A DNA stretch of 64,000 nucleotides, from assembly GCF_012273895.1 (NCBI RefSeq), contig NC_052112.1:5766001-5830000 (forward strand), given 5' to 3'. The notes beneath the pieces are model-generated. The model worked only from the letters and a program-made list of their open reading frames with translations, did no database searches and was not told the origin of the DNA. The position numbers and the translations under genes are program-made. This DNA is from Zerene cesonia (Eukaryota > Arthropoda > Insecta > Lepidoptera > Pieridae). Shown piece after piece: positions 34,668-48,770 of this stretch; position 1 is the stretch's first letter; each line of letters starts with the position of its first letter.

Positions 34668-37600
34668 CTAGGAGGGTGGCGGCGCGGGGGGCGGGGGCGC
34701 GTCCTGTGGCAGCGAGAAGTTGATGAGCAGGTCGCGAACGCCCGCCCACAGAATGCACTCGCCGTGCGGCTGGTGGAACTCCGCGAACCTGGAACGTGCG
34801 TTTATGATCAGGTAACACTTATGTTGCGTTGTCGGTTGGAAGTATTACTTAATAAAAACACATCAATAATGATTGGTAACATTAAATCTGCTTAAAAATA
34901 TTATATTTGAATTTACTATTTTTTAACCCAACAGTAAATGGATCAAAAAATTCTTAACAAGAATAGTTTCTCGTGTTGTACATACCGCTTGAGATGTAGG
35001 TTGACAGCGATGAGGTGAGGCTGCTGTGCGTCCCTACGCTCGGCGATCTGCATCGCGTTGGACTGTACGTCATACACTAGCGGCAGTACTAACTGTGTGT
35101 CACCGCGCGTGAGACAGATCTGCATAAAATATCATGCAAATTTAAAAAAATGTGAATTAATACATACAATAAAATGTTGGTTAATCACTGTAATATCGTC
35201 ATATAGTACTTTTGTTAAATAAATAAAATAGGAAATAATAAATGGAGATGTATGGATTTTCAAAATAATCTCCATTTAAATGCTAAACGGAAAATACGAT
35301 AAATGCAATAGATGTATTAATAGGACAGCAATCGTGCGACTCACAAAGAAGAGTATCTTGTGCTTGGCGAGCAGCACGGCGGGCTGGCCGGCGGGCACGA
35401 TCTGCGGGCCGTGCGGCGGGATGCGCAGCGCCCACTGCATCTGCCACAGCGCGGGCGCCACCGGCACCAGCTCGGCGCGCATCAGCGCCACCAGCGACGG
35501 CAGCGCGGCCGGCGGCGCGCCCAGCGCGCGGCACCAGCCCTGCAGCGCCGTGCCGCGGTACGGCGCGATCGCCACGCGCTGCTCGAAGAACTTCTCCATC
35601 ACCTGTTTACCGTTACGTTACGCCGCATTATGCGTGTAATAAACGCTTATCGTTAATAACTAACGTTATGGTACTATATTTTTGCAAATAATTACTAGAA
35701 AGTATTATTCAATCACTAATATGGTTCCAGTTTGTTTATTAAAAAAAAATAAAGCAATGATATGTTACAATGCTAACATGTTTCATTTTTTTTTCTCTCA
35801 CGGAACAGCAAAAAATGGCAACAAAACTAACCCATTCGATTAAAATGTCATCAAAAGTGGTTTACCTGCAAGTCTTCAGCGGACCAGTTGTCCTTGTTGT
35901 CAGGCAGCGGCGTGAGCTGCAGGTGCAGCGACTGCATGTGCTGCGGGTGCAGCGCCACGCGCGCCGCCAGGCACGCCGTGTCGCAGCGGAACGTCAGGCT
36001 CGTCGCGTCCACCGACACCAGTGTCAACTGCTCAAATTAAATCAGTACGTTAGTTGTGTTATTTTCCCATAATTAAAGCATCTTAAATTTTAATAGGCAC
36101 TTGGGTAGCCATTTACTTAGTGCTTTAATTACAAGCAAATAATTACTCCTATCATATTTCGACATAACGGTAGCAATTATATGTTTTGTTAATTTTTAAT
36201 ACGAATAATAATTATGTAAAGGTAACACACCATCTAGCATATGTGATTATTATAATCTTTTTATCAGGAAGGGGACCATACAATAGGGAAATAGCTGTTC
36301 ACTGTTCTTTGCTTGATTGAAGTATCTGCAAAAGAGCTAACAAAGTTATGCATTATATTGGTACACCAACGGGAACGGGCCGCCTATCAAAATATAAAAT
36401 AGAACACAAGGGTGTTCACCCAAACACCATGTCCTAATTTAAGCAAAAAAAGCGCTTCCAATGAGATGCGTGCAGCGCTGTACTCACGAACTCCTCCTGT
36501 TGCACGGCGCGCTGCATAGCCCGCTTCATGTAGACGCAGGCGAGGAAGCGCTGCAGCGGCGCGAGCGCGGGGCCGGGCGGCGCGCCGGGCGGCGGCTCGC
36601 ACGGCGTGCACAGCGCCTCCAGCTTGCTCACCGCCATCGGGGTCGCCGTGGCGCCCGCCCACGGCCGGCCCCGCCCGCTCGCTGTGCTCGTCGAGCTCGC
36701 TTGTGGACCTTATCACGTTCGCATTATATGCTATTTAGATACTACCAAGGGAATATCTTAAATGATAAATTTCATTTTATAATTATTGTATATAAACATA
36801 TAGTAACTCTATACAAAGTCTAAATCATTGAATTTTTTTTAAATGAATAACGCTAAAAAACAATAGTACACTTCAATATAATGACTTTTCACAAAAAACT
36901 AAACCGCCTTCAAATTGTCAAAACTAGACTAAATTTCACATCATAAAAAGTGCTTCAGTAAGAAGCTATGAGGTAACAAATACAAAAAACACAGTCGTAT
37001 TAACAACCTCCATCATTTTTTCAAGTCGGTTGAATAAGTATATAAATCAAATTATATCAATAAATATTCCACATAAAATACATTAAAAGGTACATACCCT
37101 TGTGGTCAATATGATGTCTAGGCGATGGGTGATGGCCGGGCGAGGGGCGCGGCAGCGAGGGCGAGGCGGGCCACGTGGTGAAGGGCGAGGTGGGCGGCGG
37201 GTGCGGCGAGGCGGCGGGCGCCAGCGGGGACGGCGCGAGCGGCGACGCGGGGGACGCGCCCACGCCGCCCGCGCCCCCCGCCCCGCCCGCTCCACCCGGC
37301 GGGGACGTCAGGTTGAACGAGCCGCCGCCCATCTGTGTGTGCACGACATTTATAATTTAACATTTTTGTGACCACACAGTACTAGAATAACTAAGATATA
37401 ATATTACATCAATACAAAATTAGAAGCCAATTTGGATTACGGAACAAGGGCTATCAAGTAGCTAACAAGTTGTTTAGAATTTACTTAATTCGATTAATAC
37501 AACTAAATGATGAGGTACTACAACATATATTTTACTAGCTGCGCCCCGCGGTTTCACCCGCGCAATTCCGTATCCCGTAAGAATATCGGGATACAAATTA

Positions 37601-40600
37601 GCCTATATTATATTTCAGTTGTCCAGCTGTCTACGTACCAAATTTTATTGCAATCGGTTCAGCAGTTTTTGCGTGAAAGAGCAACAAACACACACACACA
37701 CACACATCCTTACAAACTTTCGCATTTTTAATACGAGCTGCGCCCCGCGGTTTCATCCGCAGAAGTCCGTACCCCGTAGGAATATCGGAATATAAAGTAG
37801 CCTATATGTTTCCAGTTGTCCAGCTGTCTACGTACAAAATTTCGTTGCAATCGTTTCAGTAGTTTTTGCGTGAAAAAGCAACAAAGACACACACATCCTT
37901 ACAAACTTTCGCGTTTATAATATTATAAGTAGGATTAGTAGGAAGTAGGATAGTAGGATTAGTAGGATAGGATAAATTAGCTGAACATATAATAAATAAT
38001 TTGTTGTTTCACTCGTTTCTACAAAAGTACACATCCAAAGTACCCGTGGACAGTTTGTAATGTCAACATGTCGTGTTTTTACGTGAGTCGTTTTGTTGTT
38101 GTAAGTATATTTAACAGGGTATGAAAGTCTATACATTCCATTGAGTATACCATCGTACACCACCGGCGGGGCGGTACTTCCTGTATAATAAATATATATA
38201 CATATATGTCCAATGCAGTCAACAAACCTGATGCGCAGGCGAGGCGGGGTGCGGCGTGACGGGCGCCGAGTGCGGCGTGTGCGGCTGCGGCGGCGTCAGC
38301 GGCGCCGGGAATCGCAGACCACCTGATGATTGCGTAACGTTACGATAATGTCAACATAGCGAATACGTCATGGAAACTATAATGTATTATTATAGTTATT
38401 TTCAAAGTTTTGCAATAGTTTGAGTTAGTTTTATAAAACATGAGCGAATTCTTCCATTTAGAAAGTATTATTCACGCGAAACTATGTCATTATAATAGAA
38501 TCATATCACTCAATGAACACATGTATATATCGAGTAACAAACCTGGTGGCATTGGCGACATTGGTGAGGGGGGGTTGTCGTCTTCAGCGAGCAGGCGGGC
38601 ACTAATATTATCCTCAACATACCGTGACAAGAATGCCTAGAAGATAAAAGATTGTTTATTAATAATTCTCCGCAATATGAAAAGGTATACATATAGAGCT
38701 ATAAACAAGACATTAGAATACCTTTAAGCCTTGAGCGGGGGCAAATTCATCGACAACTGGAGCTCGGTCGAATTTAGAATAAGCACCGTCTCTTATCGTG
38801 ACTACGTTGCCACCTCGAATGCCGACTTCTAGGGAATAGGCACCGGCGTAGATTATCCGAATCTGCACATTAAATATAACTTTCGTAAATGTTTATTATA
38901 AATAATAATAAATTACCACTTCACCCGTGGTACATTTTACTCTGCATGAGACCCTTCCCTCTCCCTTAATGAACGTAAAACTAAATTCTACTAAATTCAC
39001 CTCGAATTGGACGAGCCATTCTCGAGTTTAAGCATAGCAACACATTCGGCGATTCATTTATATGTAGATAGATGTGACGCAAATTATGATAAATGTGACA
39101 TATGCTATACTACTTTAATCATACCTTACGCCACGAGTGGGCCAATAGTGTGAAAGTGGGCGTGGGCATAATGGTGCGCACGTGGTGCAATCCCAGCTGC
39201 GGTAGCGTTGGGAGCCGGGACAGAGACAGCAGCGGCGCGTATGTCTCGCGGAGAACTACGCCCAGCGAGAGAAGATCCTTGTTCCTATAAAAGATCACAT
39301 TAAATATCATTAAAATTACGTAGGCATGTATGTGACAATGTAACCATTATTTATTGTTGTTCCATTTTCAACGTTATCAATCGCATAGATATAGCTTTGA
39401 TTATATACGGTAATAGCATCTCCATACCGCATAACATACTTATTTTTAGCTAGCTACTCCCTATAACCGTCACCAGTACAATATTGAGATATTGTTGCAA
39501 CAATAAAATTATCATGTACGACTTTGTACTTAAAAATAAAAAGAGGGATAAAGAACCATACACGTTTTTAACACAACAGAGCTCTTATTACTGTAGGAGA
39601 GCAGTTTACACGCGGGCGCGAGCTCCTGCTCGGCCGCACTCACCAGTTGAGATAATGGTCGAGGTGGTGGTGCAGCAGGTGGTGCGCGTTGGCGGCGGGC
39701 TGGTGCGCGGGCGTGGCCACGGTGTAGCGCTGCGAGCCCGCGCTCCACTGCAGCACGGCCGTGGCGCGCTGCCCCGGCCCGAAGCCCAGCACCAGCGACC
39801 GGTACGTGTACGAGCGGATGCACACGCCCTGCCACAGCGTCTCGCGCTCTGCAACGTGTGCGACTATACTGAGCGCTGCTTCCTATTCTATTCAGTTATA
39901 TTAATTGGGGTTTACGTGTTCCTCATTATTACCATATAAAGATTATGATTCAAGCAATGATGTTGTAATTTAATAAATTATATTCTTCCAGTTATTGTAC
40001 TCCACATACACTCAACATCATAACAGTTTAAAACTATATAGATTTAGTCAACGTGATTGGTTACGTATATTTTACCTTGTGCAGGCCTCAACATAAAGTC
40101 ATGCAGCAAAGTGTGTAGATGTACGATAGCTGCCCAGTCCGCGAGGAATGCATCTGCAGTCCGGCCCGCGTCTGTACCCAGCTCGTATTGCAGGTACACG
40201 CAACGACGTTCTCCTATTGATAATAAATAAAACGTTACATACTTAAAAACACACATAAATAAGATCACGTTATTTCAACAGTACAAAGACTGCGCAAAAG
40301 TCGCGTCAACATCCATCTAGATTTCAATTGCAGGATCATATTTTTATAAAATCATAACTTATAGTAATTTGTTGTTACAATATGAATAAATAGTGTTAAC
40401 AATAGACATGCTTTCTAACATACAGTTTTGTTAATATACAGTTACAATTCAATTTGGAGATAAGTTACTCAATATGAATTAAACATAAGTGCTTCGCATA
40501 AATATCTAGAGAGCTAAAAATTGAAAAAGCAACTTGAGTTAATATATAATTCAACGCCTATCTATCAACGGCTTCAGTATCAATGGTTTTCTAAGTTAAG

Positions 40601-43600
40601 GAAGAAGCGGTGCTAATGTCGCCCACCTTGCTCCTTAGGGTTGGGCGTGCGCACGGGCGAGCCGTGGAACACGATCTCGGCGGTCCACACGCGCGCCTGG
40701 TTCTTGGTGGTGAGGCGCACGGTGGCGGCGAGCAGGCGCGCGCGCAGCGCCGCCGCGGCGTGGGGCGGCGCGCCCTCCGCCAGCGGCAGCGACACGATGC
40801 GCATGCCCAGCGCCGACCCGCCCCACTCGGGCTGCACGCCGCCGTGCGTCACGCCGCGGTTCGATAGCTGCCGACCGCACGCATCACTTTAGCTAAACGA
40901 CGCCTTGATCGGCCTAGATGTGAGGCTTTACATCTTTCAAATTCACATTCATGGGCCATTGCCCTGCTGAGACAATGAAGACGTGTTTAAACATCGATAT
41001 GTTGGGGAAACACCTTCTGAAATTGAGTCTCGTTCAGGCATTTTGTAATTCTAATAATAAATTCCTCTTTCGTCTCCGGTAACACTTGCCAACATTCAAA
41101 AATAAATAATATTAATTGGGCATTTTAATACAAATTTTTGTTATTGATAATTCATATACAAGGAGTATATGCAACAATGTTTCGTAAAAAAATCTTTTAC
41201 AAAATCCTTATAAATAAATATAAATTACTCAAGTAATAATGATAGAATGTACCTCTTGAGCCAAATTAACGAAAGGCACGCGTTCATCCGCAGCAGCGAC
41301 CACGTGCGCGAGCTCGGGCAGGAAGTACGCGGGCTGGCGCACTTTCACTGCTTTGGTGGAATTTGAGGACAATTTACGTTTGCCCGGCTGCATTCCTAAA
41401 CAATTCAAATAAAACATATTTTTATTTACAATTTGTACCCTTCGAAATGAAGGCTTTGTTCTGTCGAGTTCCTTTTTTAAGGTGTTAAAACATAATTAAA
41501 GTAAAAGGATTCAATATTCTTAATCTTTCGACATTTTAACAACCGATTTCAAAAAAAGAGAAATCATTCAAAAAAATCTTTTTTTTTATTGATGTTCATC
41601 ACTTGAGCTTTATACAGGTGCACCGATTTTTGTGCTTCCTTTATTATTTGAAAGCTGGCGTCTACCATGTGGCCAGATTGATTCAGTCTGGTTCTGACAT
41701 TTTTCCTTTTTTGTTAAAAATAATTAGTTTCTTAAATCACTCTCGTCTAAACTAACCCGACTGGCATTAAAAAAATTGTCAATTAAAAATTTGTCACTTT
41801 AGTAAATCCCAAAACCTTTCGAGTAAAACTGACTTTCTTAAATTATATTATAGATATTTAATATTTTTCAACAACATGATTATTACATTAAAATAAAATC
41901 AAAAACGGTGACTTGAATAACTATCAAAAATGTAAATGTCATAATAATAGAGACATTTTTCTGTATCTTGTAAAAAATTGAGAAAGGCAGATTTATATAC
42001 CACCGCATGTACATCATCACATAATTTTTCGTTCAAATTTATTTTCTCTTAAAATATCCAATAAATTTAATTATTCTACCTGGAGTATCCAGAGGTGTGA
42101 AAGGTCCATGTGTCAGTGTAAAAGTATCTAGTTCCACCAATGAATGAAGTTTTAAGAAGCACCTTGCAGTTGCCGGCGAAGCGCTTGTTGTAGATGACTA
42201 TAAAAAAAATTAAAACATTAATCTTTCTCAGCAAATAGTTTCTTTCAACAAGTTTTGTACATCATTAGATAGCAGGGCTTCATATGCTATATAGGCTTCA
42301 TATGCTTGCTAAATCTTATCAAAAGCACTCTCAATGTCGATGAATATCCGCTACTTTTTAGATGTTTGACTGGTTTCTTTACAGAAAAATAGTTGATCCA
42401 ATCCGTATGAAATTTGGTACGACCTTTTAGAATGGGATCGGCGTTTATGAAGAAAAAGGTTTCCCTCCAAAAGATTTCTATGAATTTTCATCATACTATT
42501 TTAAGTTACAAAATACCATGATGGCTATTATAGGGCTAATATTGTAGGCAGTACTAGACAATACTAGTGTATTGGGTAGTATTGTCAGTAGTGTTGTCAG
42601 GTGTACACTGCAGAGGTGGTGCGCACGTACGTCGTCCTCGCACTCGTCGGGCGTGCAGCGGCGCGCGCCGGCGAGGTGGAACGAGAGCGCGACGCTGCAC
42701 GCGCTGCCGCTGTTCGTGCTGCTGCTCGTCGTCGCCGTGCTGCCCGCCGCTACCTCCTTCATCTCTACCACCTGGTGATGTATGGGCGGACTCAATCGAA
42801 TCATTTATTTATTAAATATGTTTGTATCAATATTATCGTTTGTTTTATAGTGGATATATGAAAAATTTATGCGCTATAATACTATTTACACATAAATAAT
42901 AATAAAAAACTACAATGAGGATAATATAACAATTACATCGAAAAGGACTCAAGTCTGAAGTATCACTACATAGTACAAAACAAAGTCGCTTTCTCTGTCT
43001 ATCTCTATGTCGCTATGTATGGTGCAATCTTTAAAACTACGCAACGGATTTTGATGGGGGTTTTTTTTATACAAAAAGAGCGAGTGTAGAGGAAGGTTCA
43101 TGTGTATGATAACATCTATTAAACTATCTTGAATTTAGCGCGTGCGAAGCCGCGGACATAAGATAATTAAAAATTATGGTAGATACTACAACTTACAAGT
43201 ATGTGATCAGTATGCCGGTGTAAAGTGACATACAAGCGGTCAGGAGACAGCTTGCTGAGCGGGTGGTCCGCTCCGTGCAGAAAGGGCAAGTGTTCACACA
43301 CACTTGCAGGTAAATGTTGGAGTGTTTTTTCACAACGCCGTGCAACTAACCAGAATCTGTTAGAAGATATTTGATACATTTAAAAACACCATAGCTTAAG
43401 TACCTCCAGGGTTGAAAAATATTATTAAAACTGAAACCAGTAAATGAATGTACCTAATGTAAAGGTAAATGTAATGTAACCTGGAGAACATGCAACTGTG
43501 TCAGAATTTGCAAATAATTAATAAATATAATCATCATTAACACTATTACCATAAAAAGAACCACATCCCTTAGTAATTTTCTTTTCCCAATTATATAAAT

Positions 43601-46600
43601 TGAATTAAGACAAATTAAACTATTTAAAAATCACCACAATGTTTCAGCTCATTTTGAAAGAGATAAAAAGAAATAAAAATATCTTGTTTAGATTTTCTTT
43701 TATACTATACTATATATAATATACTATATATATATTGACTTATATACAGGCTAAGTTCTCAATGCTCCATGCAACAAAGTGCCTACCTGAGTTGCGTGAG
43801 TAGCGGCCGAAGCGCGCGCAGGTCGGCGGCGCCGAGCACGGCGGCGAGCTCGGCCATCTTCGGCGTGGCGGGGTACGCGGGCACGCGCGCGCGCAGCTTG
43901 CCGCCGTGCGCGCCCACCGACACCAGCAGCTGCTCCGCGCGCAGGCACGGCGACACCACCGAGCACGCCAGCACGCACGGCCACCCGCCTACCATGCACT
44001 CCACCTTGTGCATATGTAAATAATATCGATTAAACTAACAATTTAGAATACTATCTAGCAGTAAATTGAAAAAAAATAGCTAAAAATATTATTATTACAA
44101 AAAATAATAAAAATAAATTATGATAAACTACATAAAAATAATTTAAAACTATCAATAATTTAATAATAAGTGATAAGTAGATATTGAGATTGAACTATTT
44201 TCATAGCCACGATTGATACATTCAAATTTTCGATATCAACTTTCCAAGCTGTAATTTTAAATTATAAAATGGAAATTTATGACAAGTGACATTTAATGTA
44301 ACATTACCAACAACACATACCCCCAAATCGTTCAACAGCACTTTAAGGTCGTTGAGCCGTTGCCTGGAGCGCACGTGCACAGTGTGCGCAAGCAGCCGCT
44401 CCATAGACGGCGCGTGCGGCGTGAGCGCGGCGGCCACCCGCTCGCCCCCCGCCAGTGCGGGCACGTGCCACACGCACAGGGACTCGCCCTCCGCGCCTAT
44501 GATCAAGCGGTAACCTAGCTCGCAACCTAATTCCCTGTACAAAAAATATGAATGGGTTTGTATAATTATAATGTATTCAATTAGTTTTAATTTGTGTAAA
44601 ATTAAGCAACTAACGAACAATTTGCTACTTAAACCTGTTTATTTCGTTTTCACTATAAAATTATTATCGTTATGTATATGGTAAGATTCACTTGATTATT
44701 CTATAAAGGTATTGACATGTTTTTCGAGAATACGTACCTCCAATACGACACTTGTAGTTTTTGTCCAGGTATGTATTTATCCACTTGTAAATGGCGTGCT
44801 AACCGATCTCGACATAGCCTCAAAGTTTGAGTATACAAAAGTTCTAAAGATAGAGATCGGCAGAAAAAGCGTAATGCAGTGAGAGCTCCATTCAAACCAG
44901 CGGCGGCAAGACGTGCTTGAGCTACACCTCGCAACCAGTTGAGTTGAGAGCTGTGTACCAAAGGTTTTCCTTCTGCAAAAATGTATAAATTATAAGAAAT
45001 GAAATCGAATAATATTTCAATGTTACCATTGAATCATACTAACCACCAGTTTCATTATCTTGTATTAGAATAGCAATATCTAATAAACGCCAAGGCACAT
45101 TTGGTCCATCACCCATTACTGTTAAGGAGACACTAAATTCTTGACCCACTGTAAATGTTGCTCTTCCATTTTCAACCTTGAGAAAAATTTATTATACACG
45201 TCATTTTATTTCTAAAATTGATTTACATATTGTAAACATGTATATATACATATATGATTAAGTATTAAAACTATTTATTACAACTAAGAGGTTCTTGATT
45301 CAAAATACACTAGCTGTGACCCGCGGTTGAAACCGCGTAGTAGCTGGACAACTGAAATAACACATAGGCACTTTTTATACCGATATTCCTACGGGATACG
45401 GACTTACGCGGTTTCAACCGCGGGTCACAGCTAGTATATATATACAAGAATTGCTCGTTTAAAGGTATAAGATATCAGTATAATCAGTCCCTTGAAATAA
45501 TCAGTGATTTGCCCTGTCTTCTATATAAGAGTAGTATATTAGGGTTATTTCAACAATTATGAGGAAAATAGAAGGAATCATCAATAGAAAATATCAAGAG
45601 GGTTTGTAATAATATTATGAGTTATTTTTAAATATTACCTTTAAATTTCTAACATCACATGGTAAGGAGGCTGTTGTTAGTCTTTGGCGAACAATATGAG
45701 CAAGAGCTCGCAAAGTTGACCTTCTTTCAGTGGGAGTCAGAGATGGAGGAGGAACTAGACGTTCACGTATCACAGCTGGTAGTCTACTGTATGTGCCTAA
45801 TGTTAACACTTCCACTGCTGCAGCCATGTGGAATGTTGGTAACCTATAGAAAAGTAAATATTTAATTTTCATATTGAGAAATTTTATTTTTATCTAATCA
45901 GAATCTTCTATATAATAAGAAAGTATTTTATAAATTTTGATTTAAATTGACTAATTATTAGACATATTTTCTTTTCATTTTTTATTAATTTAAACTGGTC
46001 AAAACTATTAAAGAAAATATGTATTCAAAAGTATGAATATACATATTTCACAAAAATTAAAAAAGAGATACAAAATTCTGAGTATTCAATGCATAATTAG
46101 TATAAATTTATGTGGTAGTCGAGCACGCTTCGGCACGGATTGGGCCAGCACGCACCGGGGAAGAACCACACCCCCACGGAAGACCGGCGTGAAATAGCAT
46201 TTTGCTGTGTTTCGTTCGGTGAGTGGGGGAGCCGGAGGCCCATATCCTTTTCCTTACCCTTCCCAGTCCTTTCCTTTATTCCTATGGCCAATCCATTCTT
46301 AATCCCTTCCCAAAAAGTCGGCAATCCATTTGTAGAGGCGTAAGGTCTGCAATGGACCTTATGCCTCTCCAAATGTTCATGGGCGGTGGTAGCGCTTACC
46401 ATCAGGCGTCCCACCAGCTCCATTGCCGAATGTGACATAAAAAAAAAAAAAATAAATAAATAAATAAATTATTCCTCATTGTTACATCCTCAGAAATCAA
46501 TTTTAAGATTTAAAAATATTTATTCATTTTATTGAATCTTTATTGAATTATTTAATAATAATAAAAATATAGTAACCATTTATACAAATCATATTTATCC

Positions 46601-48266
46601 AAAATCTGCAAAATCTCACAATAATAAATACATATTAAGAAATTTTATTTGAAAGAATAATTAGTTAATAAAATTAAAATTTAAACATTTTCATGCTACA
46701 AAAAGGCGAATTATGTTTGTGAGAGTAATAATATTGAAAATGGATAACTTCAATTTATCAGAAACTCGCGGTCTGCCCCGGCTGTGGTACATATATAGCC
46801 TATAGCCTTCCTCAATAAATGGACTATCTAACACTGAAAAATTTTTTCTAAGATTAGTGTGTTCAAAGAAACAAACAAACTCTTCAGCTTTATAATATTA
46901 ATATAGTTGGCTACCCCAATCATTTTACATAAATAGGAGTTTATGATATACCAAAGAAACAAAAATGCAATTTTAGGAAAAATTTAATCTTTTAGTGTGA
47001 ATTAAATTTCCTACACATCAATCTGGTTTTCACAAGCATTTCATATTTAAAATAAGTATGTCATTTATGCTAACATTCATCATGTTATATATAAAACTAA
47101 AATTATATGTTATCCACTTCATTACTTTTAATTATCATTCCTCATTCCTGTTTTTGGTTACTGTTTTCTCTCCATATATTACAATGTGCCTTTTAGGTTC
47201 TGGCAGAATCAACAATCTAATAGTCAGCTGACTCGAGAAATATGTCTGACCCTTTACAGTCATGGCCCATAAATATGTAAGTAGTTTACATAATTATTTC
47301 CTAAATTATGTCACTTGTGCTGACATTTTCTTATTTCTTTTTTTGTTAGTTATGTATGTTCTTGTATGTGAAAATGATTGTATATATTTATGTATACATA
47401 GTAATACATATTAATCATTACCTCATATGGCATAAAATATATGGATACATCTTATCTTAATATATAAAAATCCAGTGTCATGATGTATGTTCCCAATGAA
47501 GTCTTCACCAACTCAACCGATTTTGATGAAATTTGGCATTTTGTGTGTACTTTGGTCCAACTTAAGATATAGGATAGTTTTATTTTGATTAATTAACCCA
47601 ATTATTTAAAATTTTTAATTATTACTCAGCCACAGCAACGTGTGCCGGGTATGCTAATAATTTTAATATATTTCTATACTTTCAGCGATATATCATTTGT
47701 TTTAAACTATAAACATAAGCATACCTGGCATGGACTAGTGTTTCTCGAGCTACCCTTGCTAAAACATCCGCTGTTTCTACAAAAAGAAGAGCTTGTTTGT
47801 CCAAAAATGCCATAATATGGGCTGATCTGTCTACTTTAGTAGCACTGCTTGCCCACTTGACGAGAGCCAACAGGCGTACAAATAGTTGTCTTGTACGAGC
47901 ACTAAACTTGTAAATTTCAATTTTACGTTCCATATCTGTTTTACGTGGTAACCTGAAAACATGCAAACAATAAATAAAATTAAATTTTTATTTTCAAACA
48001 TAAATTGAAATTTTAGATGATCCAGCAATTTATATGTCATATAAAGGCTTATAAAAACGCTAACATAAGGATATTATTTAGGCATATAATTTATAATATT
48101 GTCTGTAAGAACAAATGAAAACCACTTACAATTCGGCTAAAACTGTTAGTTCATCATAAGTTCTTTGGACTATGAAATCTATTAGCAGTCCAAGTGAGAT
48201 AGAGCCACCTCGGGCACCGCCACCTTCCGTGCCCTGGGTGCATCCTTCTATTGAAACAGGAACCAT
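34668..48266 (-). CDS. MED14: Mediator complex subunit 14
   Basis: 24 exons, 5' to 3': 48130-48266, 47725-47952, 45639-45843, 45044-45176, 44738-44972, 44321-44534, 43787-44004, 43197-43356, 42631-42771, 42080-42197, 41253-41395, 40627-40867, 40076-40213, 39644-39848, 39125-39284, 38722-38862, 38543-38636, 38228-38322, 37098-37332, 36488-36708, 35866-36027, 35345-35602, 34986-35119, 34668-34788. Phases close to 1378 residues (human 1454). Landmarks: [90 protein letters not shown] and [14 protein letters not shown] near the end. Family knowledge: the nuclear backbone subunit linking the Mediator head, middle and tail modules and contacting activators. The start gives the family N-terminus MVPVSIEG. 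Exons around 37098-38322 encode a disordered Pro/Gly/Ala/Ser-rich region. Exons alternate between GC-rich and AT-rich. Introns carry several transposon copies. Exons 4 and 7 use AAG acceptors. Confidence 0.96.
37535..37931 (-). mobile_element. Tandem pair of Lep1/Helitron-like elements
   Basis: Two copies in the same (minus) orientation lie head to tail: 37535-37730 and 37735-37931. Each begins 'agctgcgccccgcggtttca' on + and ends with 'ttacaaactttcgc'. The first holds a (CA)n run near 37686. They are in the MED14 intron between the exons 38228-38322 and 37098-37332. Confidence 0.75.
42965..43165 (+). mobile_element. Non-autonomous interspersed repeat, second family
   Basis: Landmarks 'aaagtcgctttctctgtc', 'aactacgcaacggattttga' and 'gcgtgcgaagccgcgg' match a repeat I recall as frequent in lepidopteran genomes. 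It lies in a MED14 intron. Confidence 0.5.
45309..45435. mobile_element. Snap-back Lep1-like element with perfect 31-bp inverted ends
   Basis: 45309-45339 and 45405-45435 are perfect reverse complements (starting actagctgtgacccgcgg). The 65-base centre is Lep1-like body sequence ('ctggacaactgaaataacac', 'cgatattcctacgggatacg'). A typical copy has such a sequence only at its 3' end, so this is two 3' ends joined head to head. It lies in a MED14 intron. Confidence 0.75.
46115..46453 (+). mobile_element. LINE 3' end with A-rich tail
   Basis: It starts 'cgagcacgcttcggcacgga', continues through a pyrimidine-rich middle, then 'tcatgggcggtggtagcgct' and 'taccatcaggcgtcccacc', and ends in an A run followed by (aaat)n. 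It is the most complete of five copies in the window. Overlapping open frames are not genes. It lies in a MED14 intron. Confidence 0.7.
46765..46905 (+). mobile_element. Degraded interspersed-repeat fragment
   Basis: Landmarks 'cgcggtctgccccggctg', 'ttcctcaataaatggacta' and 'caaacaaactcttcagcttt' are shared with a frequent insect Helitron-like repeat. It lies in a MED14 intron. Confidence 0.45.
47460..47665 (+). mobile_element. Degraded Helitron-like fragment
   Basis: 'tatataaaaatccagtgtca', 'caaccgattttgatgaaatt' and 'cgtgtgccgggtatgctaat' suggest a decayed non-autonomous element. It ends just before MED14 exon 2. Confidence 0.45.
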
Positions 48267-48770
48267 GGTTGATGTTGTAGTAAAATTATTAGAGAAATAA
48301 ATAAACCGCACTAACGTAGCATAACTTTCATTTTAGACGCTACACAGTATCTGTCATTTTGGATTTTATGTTTTTACTATATACCGCATTTAAGGATCTT
48401 TAATCATAAAAAGTATGATTTATTTTTTTATCACAAAAATAGATTATCAACATTAAATAAAAAATACAATGCACAATATAATCACACATCCACTGTGCTT
48501 TGCACTGTGCAGTTCACCAACCACAGATAAAAAAACTAGTTAGTGCCAATATTGCCACCACATTTACCTTACTTTTAAATTTTTCTTTTTCCCTTTCTAA
48601 TAATTGTAAATTAATTTCCAGGGTAGTCATACCGTTATTGAATAATAAAAGCTACGCTATCTTTTAGTTTGGATCAAACTGCACATAGTGTGCAGAAAAT
48701 TGGTTGAGTAGTTCAGAGTCGATCGCGGACAAACAATGGGCTACGTAATATACATATTATATTAAAAAAA

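Noticed and set aside
37686..37706. Short (CA)n tract considered as a regulatory microsatellite
   Set aside because: It is an internal part of a Lep1-like element and recurs in the neighbouring copy.
34630..44013. Many overlapping Arg/Ala-rich frames opposite MED14
   Set aside because: Each coincides with a GC-rich MED14 exon and ends at its borders; none resembles a protein family.
46097..46438. 113-codon minus-strand frame and two plus-strand frames
   Set aside because: They lie wholly inside a LINE 3' end whose sequence recurs elsewhere in the window.
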